Origin: PALSA-1004 sp041483135
Lineage (GTDB): Bacteria; Pseudomonadota; Gammaproteobacteria; Burkholderiales; SG8-41
Reading direction: 5' to 3'
Length of the DNA stretch: 64,000 bases
NCBI GenBank assembly: GCA_041483135.1
Contig: JBGPFE010000019.1
Location: 1-64,000 of the forward strand
Shown here piece by piece: positions 25,883-34,365 of this stretch. Position 1 is the first letter of the stretch. Each line of letters starts with the position of its first letter. The translations under genes were made by a program, and so were the position numbers. The notes below the pieces were generated by a model. That model did not search any database. It was not told the DNA's origin and worked only from the letters and a program-made list of their open reading frames with translations.

Positions 25883-26722
25883 CTACAATCGTTCAGTCTC
25901 CCCCTGCGCCGGCCGCCATACCAGCAGCCTCTCTTCGGCCATGGTGACCACCACGTCGAGCGCGAGCGCAAATGCGGTCAGCACCAGAATGCCGGCAAAC
26001 ACGGTGTTGATATCGAACGCGCCTTCGGCCTGCAAAATCAGGTAGCCGACGCCGCGTGCCGAGCCGAGATATTCGCCGACCACCGCGCCGACGAACGCCA
26101 TGCCGACCGAAGTGTGCAGGCTCGAGAACACCCACGACATCGCCGACGGTAGATACACCGTGCGCAGCAGCTGCCCGGCATTCGCGCCCAGCATGCGCGC
26201 GTTGTTGAGCACGACGGGACTCACTTCTTTCACGCCCTGGTAGACGTTGAAGAACACGATGAAGAACACCAGCGTGATGCCGAGCGCGACCTTGGACAGG
26301 ATGCCGAGGCCGAACCACACCGCGAAAATCGGCGCCAGTATCACGCGCGGCATCGCGTTCAGCGCCTTGATATAGGGATCGGCAAGCGCGGATGCCGTCG
26401 GCGACAGCGCGAGCCACAGTCCGACGCCGAGTCCGAGCAAGGTGCCGATCGCGAACGCGAGCAGGGTTTCGATCAGCGTGACCAGCAAATGCTCGTAAAT
26501 CTTGCCGCTCGCGAACCATTCCCAGATTTTCTGCAGCACGACGAGCGGCTTGCCGAAGAAGAACGCCGTGTTCCTGGCGAACTCTTCCGACACCAGCAGC
26601 GGATTCGTCATCAGGTGCCAGAATACAAACACGCCTCCCAGCAGCAGCAGGTGGTAGAGCAAAAGCCTGCCGCGCACCGCGCGTACCTCACTTTTGCCGG
26701 CTTTGCGCATAACCTGCTTCAT
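25883..26722 (-). CDS. ABC transporter permease (NitT/TauT/SsuC family)
   Basis: This 279-residue inner-membrane protein has six likely helices and the EAA-type loop (YQGVKEVSPVVLNNARMLGANAGQLLRTVYLPSAMSW) that contacts the ATPase. GEYLGSARGVGYLILQAEGAFDINTVFAGIL is the family C-terminal region. It overlaps the ATPase gene by 4 nt (ATGA). Together with the ATPase and the NMT1-type receptor it forms one importer; the substrate (sulfonate, nitrate, pyrimidine precursor or aromatic acid) cannot be told from sequence alone. Confidence 0.9.
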   Translation of the reverse strand: MKQVMRKAGKSEVRAVRGRLLLYHLLLLGGVFVFWHLMTNPLLVSEEFARNTAFFFGKPLVVLQKIWEWFASGKIYEHLLVTLIETLLAFAIGTLLGLGVGLWLALSPTASALADPYIKALNAMPRVILAPIFAVWFGLGILSKVALGITLVFFIVFFNVYQGVKEVSPVVLNNARMLGANAGQLLRTVYLPSAMSWVFSSLHTSVGMAFVGAVVGEYLGSARGVGYLILQAEGAFDINTVFAGILVLTAFALALDVVVTMAEERLLVWRPAQGETERL

Positions 26723-27537
26723 TTGCGCTGGCTTTGCGCATAACCTTTAAGCACTTCGTCTTTCATGGTGTGCCAGATATCGGTATGCAACTCGACGAAG
26801 CGCGGCGTGAGCCGCACCTCCGCGACGTCGCGCGGCCGCGGCAGATCGATCACGAATTCGCCCATCAAATGCGTGGCGGGGCCCGCCGACAGCACCACGA
26901 CGCGGTCGGACAAGGCAATGGCTTCTTCCAGATCGTGGGTAATAAACACCACTGATTTGCGGTCGGCCGACCACAGTTCGAGCAGTTCGTTTTCCATCAG
27001 CTGCCGCGTCTGGATGTCGAGCGCCGAGAACGGCTCGTCCATGAGCAGGATCTTGGGGTCCATGATCAGTATCTGCGCGAGTGCCACGCGTTTTTTCATG
27101 CCGCCCGAAAGTTGATGCGGGTAACGGCCGCCGTGCCCGCTCAGGCCGACGCGCGCCAGCCACGCCACTGCCTGCTCGTGCGCGGCACCCGGCTCGACGC
27201 CGCGGTACTTGAGCCCGAGCTCGACGTTGTCGAGCGCGGAGAGCCACGGCAGCAGCGCATCCGACTGGAACATGTAGCCGGCATGGCGGTTGATGCCGGC
27301 AAGCCGTTGCCCGAGCACGCGCACGCTGCCCGCCGACGGCTCGAGCAGTCCCGCCGCAATATTCAGCAAGGTCGATTTGCCGCAACCGGTAGGACCGACC
27401 ACCGACACGAACTCGCCGGCACCGACGATCAGAGTCGTGTCGCGCACCGCGGTATACGAACCGGCGTCAGCGCCATGCGCAGTGAACGTGACGGTTATGT
27501 TATCCAGCGCCAGGGCGGCGCCGTTACTTTGGGACAT
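26719..27537 (-). CDS. ABC transporter ATP-binding protein (NitT/TauT/SsuB family)
   Basis: The 272-residue ATPase has Walker A VGPTGCGKSTLLN, the signature HQLSGGMKKRVALAQ, Walker B ILLMDEPFSALD and the switch histidine VVFITHDLEEAI. The YMFQSDALLPWLSALDNVELG Q-loop is typical of TauB/SsuB. It energises the neighbouring permease. Its last codons contain a 17-bp stretch that is repeated at the start of the permease gene. Confidence 0.93.
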   Translation of the reverse strand: MSQSNGAALALDNITVTFTAHGADAGSYTAVRDTTLIVGAGEFVSVVGPTGCGKSTLLNIAAGLLEPSAGSVRVLGQRLAGINRHAGYMFQSDALLPWLSALDNVELGLKYRGVEPGAAHEQAVAWLARVGLSGHGGRYPHQLSGGMKKRVALAQILIMDPKILLMDEPFSALDIQTRQLMENELLELWSADRKSVVFITHDLEEAIALSDRVVVLSAGPATHLMGEFVIDLPRPRDVAEVRLTPRFVELHTDIWHTMKDEVLKGYAQSQRK

Positions 27538-27571
27538 GGAGGAAGAAACTGCCGAAGAAAATCAAACCCGG

Positions 27572-27662
27572 GCCGCAGAGATCACGGAGGGAAACAAAAT
27601 ATCAACACTTTCGCACTTCTGCTTTTTTTGCGTTCTTTTTTCTCTGTGTGCTCTGTGGCTAA
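27572..27662. repeat. CACAGAG/CTCTGTG arm element, copy B2
   Basis: The left arm is CGCAGAGATCACGGAGGG and the right arm CTCTGTGTGCTCTGTGGC, with an AT-rich centre (ATCAACACTTTCGC, then a TTTTTT run) between the ATPase gene and the receptor gene. It is a poorer copy of B1. Confidence 0.7.
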
Positions 27663-28687
27663 TGTTTGTATTTTTTTAATGCTTTTTGCACGAAACTATT
27701 ATCGAATGTTTTGGCAAGATCTATCTTCGCCGCCTGCACCGTCGGTTCGAATGAATTCAACACTTTGTAGACGTTCCTCGCGCCATCCATCGTGAACAGC
27801 CCGTCGGGCGAATAGCCTTCCATATTCTTGAGCAATGCGACTTTGTACATGGTCGGATCATCGCCGTAATATTCAGCGGGCACGGTCGCGACCACTTCCT
27901 CGGGACGCGCCTTCTGCAGCCAAAGGTCGGCGCGCACTATCGCGTTGACCACCGCCTGCGCGGTGTTCGGGTTCTTCTTAACCCAGTCCAGCGGCGCGTA
28001 AATGCAGCCGGCGTGATAAGCGCCGCCATAAACCTCCTTCATGCCCTTGGCGGTGCGCGTGTCCACCACCGGTATCACGTCGCCCGACGCCTCGAGCCGC
28101 GCAATCACCGGATCGAGATTGGAAATCGCGTCGATCTCGCCTTTGCGCAGCGCTGCCACCGCGCCGGCGGTTGCGCCGACGCCTATGATTGAAACCGCAT
28201 CGGGCTTGAGGCCGTCCTTCGCAAGCAAGTTGCTCACCATCATGTTGGTGCTCGAGCCGGGCGCAGTCACGCCTATCTTCCAGCCTTTCAGGTCTTTCGG
28301 CGACTTATATTGCGCGACCTTGCTCTTGTGCACGCCGAGCACGATGCCGGAGTAACGCCCTTCGAGCGCGATGGCGACGATGTTGATGCCCTTCGCCTGC
28401 ATGTTGATGGTGTGCTCGTAAGCGCCAGACACGATATCGGCGCTGCCGCCGACCATCGCCTGCAGCGCCTTGGCGCCGCCCGGGAAATCGACGATCTCGA
28501 CAGTGAGCCCTTCGTCCTTGAAATAGCCGCGCCGCTCGGCTACCGTCAGCGGCAGGTAATAGAGCAGGGGCTTGCCGCCGACCGCGAGCGTGATTTTAGA
28601 TTTCTCGAGCGCCTGTGCCATCGCGCCGCAAGACGCCATTCCCACGGTGACGAGCAGCAGCAAAAACAAGGTTCGGGTAACGCGCAT
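27659..28687 (-). CDS. ABC transporter substrate-binding protein (NMT1/THI5-like)
   Basis: This periplasmic receptor has a signal peptide (MRVTRTLFLLLLVTVGMASCGAMAQA; the cysteine could instead be a lipobox). The fold core KPLLYYLPLTVAERRGYFKDEGLTVEIVDFPGGAKALQAMVGGSADIVSGAYEHTI and LKGWKIGVTAPGSSTNMM is typical of NitT/TauT receptors. It lies upstream of the ATPase and permease genes on the same strand, separated by an arm element, and is likely the first gene of the importer operon. Confidence 0.9.
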   Translation of the reverse strand: MRVTRTLFLLLLVTVGMASCGAMAQALEKSKITLAVGGKPLLYYLPLTVAERRGYFKDEGLTVEIVDFPGGAKALQAMVGGSADIVSGAYEHTINMQAKGINIVAIALEGRYSGIVLGVHKSKVAQYKSPKDLKGWKIGVTAPGSSTNMMVSNLLAKDGLKPDAVSIIGVGATAGAVAALRKGEIDAISNLDPVIARLEASGDVIPVVDTRTAKGMKEVYGGAYHAGCIYAPLDWVKKNPNTAQAVVNAIVRADLWLQKARPEEVVATVPAEYYGDDPTMYKVALLKNMEGYSPDGLFTMDGARNVYKVLNSFEPTVQAAKIDLAKTFDNSFVQKALKKYKH

Positions 28688-28754
28688 GATCTCCTCCGTT
28701 CAACCTTCAATTTGTCGAGCGATGCTCACATGTGAGCCTCATAGTGTCAAGCAA

Positions 28755-28925
28755 GGTCGGTTTCGAGTTGCGAGTTTCAGGTTTCTATTGAACAAGTGAA
28801 GAAGTGAATGAGTGAATGGGTGAACACCCCCTCCCTGACCCTCCCCCTTGGCCAAGGGGGAGGGAAGCTTTCACTCCTTCACTCCTTAACTCCTTCACTC
28901 ATTCACTTCTTCACTCCTTCACGCG
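28755..28925. repeat. Compound element: GAGTTT arm plus GTGAA/TTCAC element, copy A3
   Basis: A short GGTTTCGAGTTGCGAGTTTC stretch (like G1) is followed by GTGAAGAA, GTGAATGA, GTGAATGG, GTGAACA words, a perfect 26-bp palindrome (28839-28864, CCCTCCCCCTTGG facing CCAAGGGGGAGGG) and many TTCACTCC words. The last words lie inside the CHAT gene and provide its final residues (REGVKK) and stop. Confidence 0.85.
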
Positions 28926-31900
28926 CTTCTATCTGCGTCCATTCTGCATTGCCTTCGCCAACAACCACGAACGGCGCCCAGAACGCCGGGTGCGCGAAGT
29001 GCGGCTTGTCCGTGCGCGCCATCAGCGCGAGCATCGAGCGGCGCAGCGCCTCCGCCTTCGGCGCGCCTTTCGACGACTCATCGAACATACGCGTAGTAAG
29101 CGCCACCGCTGCGTCCGAACTCACTGCCCAGTGCGAGACGAGGAGCGATCTCGCACCCGCATAGAAGAATGCCCGCGCAAGACCCGAGAGTCCTTCCGCC
29201 CCCGGCGTGCCGTCCGGCGCCGCGGTGTTGCACGCGGAGAGCACCACCCAGTCGGCGTCGAGTTTCAGTTGCGAGATTTCGCCTGCGGTCAGCAACCCGT
29301 CATCGAGTTCGCTTCCCTGCTCCGGCGGGGTGAGTACCAGCGCCGGTTCGGCGAGTCCCTTGAAATCGCCGGCCATCAGCCCGTGCGTGGCGAAGGCGAG
29401 ATTGCGGTAGCGCGTGAGATCGGCCTCTTTGACCGCACGCTCCGTGGCAGCCGGTCCGAGCCGGATCGACGCAGCGGGAGCTTTCAGCGCCGCGGCGATG
29501 GCGCGTAACTCGCCGGCAGACTCGGGCAGTCGGGCGAGTTTTCTCACTTCATTCGCATCGGCCACAGCACCCCGTGAGTAGAGCGCAGCGACATTCCCCT
29601 TGCGGGCGTCTTCGCCAATGCCTTCCAGCACCGGATCGCCAAAACCGCTGAATGGCTCGCGCGAGGTGGGCGCTTTCGAGAATTGCCTCAGCGCTCGCAG
29701 CGAGCCTGCGGCGGGTAGAACCGTGATCGCGTACTTCTTCGCAAGCCAAGGCACCTGCGTCAGTTCGGCGAGCGAGGCGTTCGGCTTCGCGGGCGGCTCC
29801 ATCACCAGCACGCCCGGCGGTAAACTCTGCATTGCGCCGTCGGGAACGAGGATCAAGTGCTTTGCGCCGGCGAGCAGCGGCTCCGCGGGCGCAAGGATTT
29901 TTCGGTACAGTTCGTATGCCAAAGTGACATTGAATGGCTGCCTTAGCATTCGTTCGGGATCTGGTACATCGAGATCAAGCTGCGACCGAAGTTTCTTTAC
30001 GATTTCGGCAAGCTCACTCCGCTTGATGCCGAGCCGGAAAAAGCCAGCATCGTTTCGTCGCAGCGCCCAGAGGAAACTTTCATCCGCAGAGACGAGGAGC
30101 AGCACCAACGCCTCGTCCTCGCCAAGCAGCTTCTGTGCAGCAGCAAGTTCCAGCGGCTTCGGGTTGGTCAGTTCCCCGTACTGCGGATATTCGCGCTCCA
30201 GGCGGGTATCGAGTTCGGAGATTGCCTTCGTCGTTTCAGCCTGCTCGATCCGCAATTTCGCCGCGAGCGTTTCGTTGCCGCGCTGCCCCGCCGCCTGCAC
30301 GATCCGGGAGTCCAACTGCTCGAATCTCGCCATTGTGTCCTGCCGCGCACGGGCAAGCTGCGCGAGCGCGTCGCTCCCGGCGGCATACCGCGCCGCCATC
30401 TTCGCCACCTGCTCCGCCGTGTCATTCGCGCGCGCGAGCTGTGCGATCTCGAACCCCTCCCGCGTGGTCTCGGCACGCGCTTGCAACCCGCGCTCCGCGG
30501 CTATGGCGAGCAGCGAAACGTGAAACTCGAAACCGCCAGAGTGCCTTCTCTGCTCTGCCAGCGCGCCTCGGCGCGACGCGCTGCTACTCACCGAGAATCG
30601 CCGCACGAGCGACGCATTTGCACGGCGCGTGAGCCTCAGCGCCTCATCTAGCTTTCCTTGCGATCGATACAGGTAGGCAAGGTTGTTCAACGACTGCGCG
30701 ACATCCGGGTGGTCCGGCCCGAGAGCTTTTTCATAGATCCCCAGGGAGCGCCGATAAAATGATTCGGCCTCACCAAAGCGACCTTGATGTTCGTACAGCA
30801 CTGCAAGGCTGCTCAATATAGTTCCCACGCCCGGGCTGTCCGGTCCCGCTGTTTTTTCCTCTATCCTAAGCGCCCGCAGGTAAAGCGGCTCGGCCTCAAC
30901 AGAGCGCCCATGCACTTGATACAGCGCCGCAAGGTTGTGCAGCAAAATCGCCACGCCTGGGCTATCCGGTCCCTCTGCTTTTTCCCTTATTCTAAGCGCC
31001 TTAAGGTAAAGCGGCTCGGCCTCAGCAAAGCGCCCTTGCGTTCGATAAAGCGACGCAAGGCTGTTGAGCATCGTTGCCATAATCGGGTTATCCGGGCCAA
31101 GGGCCTTTTCGGCGATGACAAACGCTCGCCGGAGGAGCGGCTCGGCCTCAGCAAAGCGCCCTTGCGTATCGTACAGCTCCCCCAGCCTGGTGAGTGCCCC
31201 ACCTACGACAGGGTTATCTGGCCCCAGCACTTTTTCTGAGCTCGCAAGGTTGCGTCGCAAGAGCAGCTCGGCCTCAGCGTAGCGCCCTTGCGCTTGATAC
31301 ATCGCCGCAAGCATACCCAATGGGAGCCCGGTAACCCAGCTATCCGGTCCATCTGTTTTTTCCATTATCCGAAGCGCCCGCAGGAGAAGCGGCTCCTCCT
31401 CAGCAAAACGCCCTTGCACTTGATACTGCCCCGCAAGACTGAGCAATGATTGCACGATACTCGGGTCATCCGGCCCCAGCGTTTTTTCCCGGATCGCCAG
31501 CGAGTGCCGATTCAAGGGCTCGGCCTCAGCATAGCGCCCTTGCGCTTGATACATGGACGCAAGGCTGACCAATGAGAGCACGACATCCGGGTGATCTGGC
31601 CCAAGTGCTGTTTCCCGGATCGCCAGCGAGCGCTTGTAGAGCGACTCAGCCTCAGCGAGCCGGCCTTGCGTTTCGTACAGCCCCGCAAGGTTGTTCAACG
31701 TCGTCGCTAGGCGGAGATCGCTCGCGCCAAACAATTCCGCTTCCCGCAGCGCTGCTTCAAAGCGTGCGGCGGAGGCGCGGTAGTCGCCCTCACGTTGCGC
31801 GGACGTTGCTGCATCCATATGCGCCTGCCACTCCGCTTCGCCGGCGAGTACCGGGCTGGAGACGAGCAGCGCAAGCGCGAGTATCAGCGCGCCGAGGGAT

Positions 31901-31941
31901 TTGTTCGACAAGGCAATGGGGTCAGGCTTGGCTAATTGCAT
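28903..31941 (-). CDS. Exported TPR-CHAT domain protein (putative caspase-like protease)
   Basis: The 1012-residue protein begins with a signal peptide or anchor (LGALILALALLVSSPVLAG). Residues about 70-430 hold eight full 42-residue kinesin-light-chain-type TPRs, each like LAALYQVQGRFAEAEPLYLRAL...EKALGPDHP. A helical linker follows, then a C-terminal CHAT domain with the His/Cys dyad: NLAFATHGLMAGDF and DWVVLSACNTAAPDG, then GLSGLARAFFYAGARSLLVSHW. CHAT domains are cysteine peptidases; TPRs probably recognise a partner. No gasdermin-like or CRISPR partner is adjacent. The N-terminal ATG was kept, though its first codons recur downstream of vapC. Confidence 0.85.
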   Translation of the reverse strand: MQLAKPDPIALSNKSLGALILALALLVSSPVLAGEAEWQAHMDAATSAQREGDYRASAARFEAALREAELFGASDLRLATTLNNLAGLYETQGRLAEAESLYKRSLAIRETALGPDHPDVVLSLVSLASMYQAQGRYAEAEPLNRHSLAIREKTLGPDDPSIVQSLLSLAGQYQVQGRFAEEEPLLLRALRIMEKTDGPDSWVTGLPLGMLAAMYQAQGRYAEAELLLRRNLASSEKVLGPDNPVVGGALTRLGELYDTQGRFAEAEPLLRRAFVIAEKALGPDNPIMATMLNSLASLYRTQGRFAEAEPLYLKALRIREKAEGPDSPGVAILLHNLAALYQVHGRSVEAEPLYLRALRIEEKTAGPDSPGVGTILSSLAVLYEHQGRFGEAESFYRRSLGIYEKALGPDHPDVAQSLNNLAYLYRSQGKLDEALRLTRRANASLVRRFSVSSSASRRGALAEQRRHSGGFEFHVSLLAIAAERGLQARAETTREGFEIAQLARANDTAEQVAKMAARYAAGSDALAQLARARQDTMARFEQLDSRIVQAAGQRGNETLAAKLRIEQAETTKAISELDTRLEREYPQYGELTNPKPLELAAAQKLLGEDEALVLLLVSADESFLWALRRNDAGFFRLGIKRSELAEIVKKLRSQLDLDVPDPERMLRQPFNVTLAYELYRKILAPAEPLLAGAKHLILVPDGAMQSLPPGVLVMEPPAKPNASLAELTQVPWLAKKYAITVLPAAGSLRALRQFSKAPTSREPFSGFGDPVLEGIGEDARKGNVAALYSRGAVADANEVRKLARLPESAGELRAIAAALKAPAASIRLGPAATERAVKEADLTRYRNLAFATHGLMAGDFKGLAEPALVLTPPEQGSELDDGLLTAGEISQLKLDADWVVLSACNTAAPDGTPGAEGLSGLARAFFYAGARSLLVSHWAVSSDAAVALTTRMFDESSKGAPKAEALRRSMLALMARTDKPHFAHPAFWAPFVVVGEGNAEWTQIEAREGVKK

Positions 31942-32004
31942 AATCCCCTCTGTTCGACTAGCGTAGACGCATAGCTCGCGAGTTGCGTCTTCACCTGTCG
32001 GCTT

Positions 32005-32104
32005 TGATGATATCGGCGTTCATCTGCGTTCATCGGCGGTTTCATCGATTTACTTTTTTGCTTTTCCTTGGCGTCCTTCGCGTCCCTTGCGGTGAAGCTT
32101 TGAG
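32005..32104. repeat. Single arms of two word-repeat families upstream of the CHAT gene
   Basis: ATCGGCGTTCATCTGCGTTCATCGGCGG is the 10-nt-phased TTCATCGGCG arm; it is followed by CCTTGGCGT, CCTTCGCGT, CCCTTGCGG, a 9-nt-phased arm also found twice near 33 kb. Neither has an obvious matching left arm here, so these look like remnants. Confidence 0.6.
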
Positions 32105-32114
32105 GGATTAAGGT

Positions 32115-32153
32115 TTACGACAAAACAAGGACGTCAGGCCTGGCTAATTGCAT
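32115..32153 (-). pseudogene. Possible remnant of a second CHAT-gene 5' end
   Basis: Read on the minus strand this gives MQLARPDVLVLS and a stop, against MQLAKPDPIALS at the start of the CHAT protein; a 22-nt core is identical at all but one position. It lies just after vapC. It could be a scar of a lost paralogue, or both copies could be part of a short dispersed element containing GGTCAGGC. Confidence 0.45.
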
Positions 32154-32155
32154 AG

Positions 32156-32566
32156 TCATGCCTTCAACCAGTTTTGCACTGAGAGCCCGGGTACGCGACG
32201 GAACTCGCGCTCGTTGTTGGTCACGAGCGCCGCGCCGATGTGCCTGGCATGCGCCGCGATCAGGAAATCGTAAGGACCGATGGGTTTCCCGCCTGACAAT
32301 AAAGCGGCTTTGATCTCTCCAAAATCCCGGGCTGCGCCGGCCGGAAAGTCGTCAACCTGTAGAAATTCGAGCAGGCCATCCAGGGCCGTCTTGTTTTCCG
32401 TCCGAAATTCCCCCCTCTCGATTCCGAATCTCAGCTCCGCGAGCGTGATCGCCGATAACCGGACTTCGCCGGGCGAGCGGCCGGACATCCGGCGCGCAAT
32501 CTTCTCGAAACCCGGTTTGCGGTTCGCGAAGTAAACCAGGATGTTGGTGTCCAGCATCCAGATCAT
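32156..32566 (-). CDS. vapC: PIN-domain toxin VapC
   Basis: VapC toxins are PIN-fold ribonucleases that usually cleave tRNA or rRNA. The 136-residue protein has the acidic tetrad: MLDTNILVYF (first Asp), AELRFGIERG (Glu), IGPYDFLIAAHA (Asp) and LVTNNEREFRRV (Asn/Glu region). The ATG overlaps the vapB stop (ATGA), so translation is coupled and an upstream ATG was rejected. It is paired with an AbrB-type antitoxin. Confidence 0.93.
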   Translation of the reverse strand: MIWMLDTNILVYFANRKPGFEKIARRMSGRSPGEVRLSAITLAELRFGIERGEFRTENKTALDGLLEFLQVDDFPAGAARDFGEIKAALLSGGKPIGPYDFLIAAHARHIGAALVTNNEREFRRVPGLSVQNWLKA

Positions 32567-32784
32567 GACCACTTCCGCTTCTGGTCTTTCGGCTGGCGCC
32601 GCTCGAACTTGCCCTTGAACCGGCTGACCGCGGCCATGACCCGCTCATAAGTGATCTTCCTGGGGAGCAGCAACACGCCTCCGCCCGAACGCTTGATCAG
32701 CACCTCGTTATCGTCGAACCGGAACTCCTTGGGCAGCCGTACCGCCTGGCTGTTGCCGTGCTTGAACACCTTGGCTGTCTTCAT
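32563..32784 (-). CDS. vapB: AbrB/MazE-type antitoxin VapB
   Basis: The 73-residue antitoxin has the N-terminal swapped-hairpin DNA-binding fold (AKVFKHGNSQAVRLPKEFRFDDNEVLIKRSGGGVLLLP) and a basic C-terminal tail that should wrap the toxin (FERRQPKDQKRKWS). It probably represses its own promoter. It overlaps vapC by 4 nt in the normal antitoxin-first order. Confidence 0.93.
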   Translation of the reverse strand: MKTAKVFKHGNSQAVRLPKEFRFDDNEVLIKRSGGGVLLLPRKITYERVMAAVSRFKGKFERRQPKDQKRKWS

Positions 32785-32892
32785 CGGCTTCTCCGAAGAA
32801 TAGATACGGACAGTATATACGTCCAGACCGCGGGATTCAACGGGGTTAAATAAACCGGGACAGCGTAACTTTTCCGCAGCCGAATATTTTCT

Positions 32893-33165
32893 TGCTTTTC
32901 CTTCGCGTCCTTCGCGTCTTTTGCGGTGAAGCTATAAGTAGTTAAGGTTTAGATAACTCCACGCGCCTTCAGCGCTTGTTGGGCCACGTCGTCGTAACCA
33001 AGACCGCCAAAGATGACGGGGTCAAGTGTTGAAATATCAGTTTACGCTTTTGCTTTTCCTTGGCGTCCTTTGCGTCCTTCGCGGTTAAGCTATAAGTAGT
33101 TAAGGTTTAGATAACTCCACGCGCCTTCAGCGCCTGTTGAGCCGCGTCGTCGTAACCAAGACCGC
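32893..33165. repeat. Direct duplication (about 115 bp, offset 158 bp) covering the 3' end of a CoA-transferase gene
   Basis: 32893-33007 and 33051-33165 match closely. Each contains a GCGTCCTTC word arm, the segment AAGCTATAAGTAGTTAAGG, and the last 18-19 codons of a CaiB-type gene. The second copy is the end of the intact gene. Between them lies a short stretch with GGGGTCAAGTGTTGAAAT of unknown origin. Confidence 0.85.
32949..33008 (-). pseudogene. 3'-end remnant of a CaiB/BaiF CoA-transferase gene
   Basis: On the minus strand this reads GGLGYDDVAQQALKARGVI and a stop, against RGLGYDDAAQQALKARGVI at the end of the intact neighbour. Homology stops abruptly upstream. It is the scar of a duplicated gene or a partial segmental duplication. 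Confidence 0.75.
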
Positions 33166-34309
33166 GCAATATCTCCGCAGTATGCGCGCCGAGCTCGGGG
33201 CCGAGCCATGCGGTCATACCTGGCGTGTCGGAGAGCCTGGGCACGATGCCCGGCAATTTGAACTGCTTGCCGTCCGGCAGCACGTGCTGTTCGAGCATGC
33301 CGCGCGCGAGGTAATGCGCGTCTTTGACGATATCGGCAGCAGAATAGACTTTTCCCGACGGCACCCCGGCTTTTTCCAGCACCGCGAGCACATGCTCGAG
33401 ATCGTGCCCGCGCGTCCAGTCGGCGATCGCGCGGTCGAGCTCTTCGGTGCGCGCCACGCGCCCGGCATTGGTCGCGAGCTGCGGATCGTTGGCGAGATCG
33501 GCACGGCCGATCGCCGTCGTCATGCGCTTGAAGATCGAGTCGTTGTTGGCGCCGACGATCACGAACTTGCCGTCGCGCGTCGGGTAAGTGTTCGACGGCA
33601 CGATGCCGGGAAGCGCGTTGCCGGCGCGCTCGCGGATGAAGCCGAGCACGTCGAACTCGGGCACCAGGCTTTCCATCATGCTGAATACTGCCTCATACAA
33701 CGCAACGTCGACCATCTGGCCCCGCCCGCCGCTCGTATTGCGATGGTGCAGCGCCATCATCGCGCCGATCACGCCGTAGAGCGCGGCGATCGAATCGCCG
33801 ATCGAGATGCCGAGCCGCACCGGCGGCCGGTCGGGATAGCCGGTCACGTAGCGCATGCCGCCCATCGCTTCGGCGACCACGCCGAAGCCGGGCCGGTCGC
33901 GATAGGGGCCGCTCTGGCCGTAGCCCGACAGCCGCACCATGATGAGCCGCGGATTGATTTTCGAAAGCTGCTCCCAGCCGAGGTTCCACTTCTCGAGCGC
34001 GCCGGGGCGGAAATTCTCGACCACGATGTCGGCCTCAGTGCACAACTTGCGCACGATCTCCTGCCCCTCCGGTGCGCGCATGTTGACAGTCACCGACTTC
34101 TTGTTGCGCGCCTGCACGTACCACCACAAGGACGTACCTTCGTACATCTTGCGCCACTGGCGCAACTGGTCGCCGCCGTCCGGCGATTCGATCTTGATTA
34201 CTTCGGCGCCGAATTCGGCCAGAATGCGGCTGCAGAACGGCCCCGCGACCAGCGTGCCGAGCTCGATGACCTTGATGCCTTTTAATGGCGGTGATTTGGC
34301 GTCGCTCAT
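33107..34309 (-). CDS. CaiB/BaiF family CoA-transferase
   Basis: Family III CoA-transferases move CoA between carboxylic acids through an aspartyl-CoA intermediate. The 400-residue protein has GIKVIELGTLVAGPFCSRILAEFGAEVIKIE, the catalytic region LSGYGQSGPYRDRPGFG (Asp in YRDRPG), and GGRGQMVDVALYEAVFSMM. I chose the ATG giving MSDAKSPPLKG; an ATG seven codons upstream is possible. No acyl-CoA dehydrogenase or hydratase is adjacent, so the substrate is unknown. A fragment of a sister gene lies directly downstream. Confidence 0.92.
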   Translation of the reverse strand: MSDAKSPPLKGIKVIELGTLVAGPFCSRILAEFGAEVIKIESPDGGDQLRQWRKMYEGTSLWWYVQARNKKSVTVNMRAPEGQEIVRKLCTEADIVVENFRPGALEKWNLGWEQLSKINPRLIMVRLSGYGQSGPYRDRPGFGVVAEAMGGMRYVTGYPDRPPVRLGISIGDSIAALYGVIGAMMALHHRNTSGGRGQMVDVALYEAVFSMMESLVPEFDVLGFIRERAGNALPGIVPSNTYPTRDGKFVIVGANNDSIFKRMTTAIGRADLANDPQLATNAGRVARTEELDRAIADWTRGHDLEHVLAVLEKAGVPSGKVYSAADIVKDAHYLARGMLEQHVLPDGKQFKLPGIVPRLSDTPGMTAWLGPELGAHTAEILRGLGYDDAAQQALKARGVI

Positions 34310-34365
34310 ATAATCCGTGATTCGTTTCAAATGGGGATAGTTGCAGCAACAGTACCCATTCTAAT

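Noticed and set aside
28903..32784. CHAT protease plus gasdermin or type III-E-like defence module
   Set aside because: No gasdermin-like pore protein or Cas gene is adjacent; vapBC is a self-contained pair.
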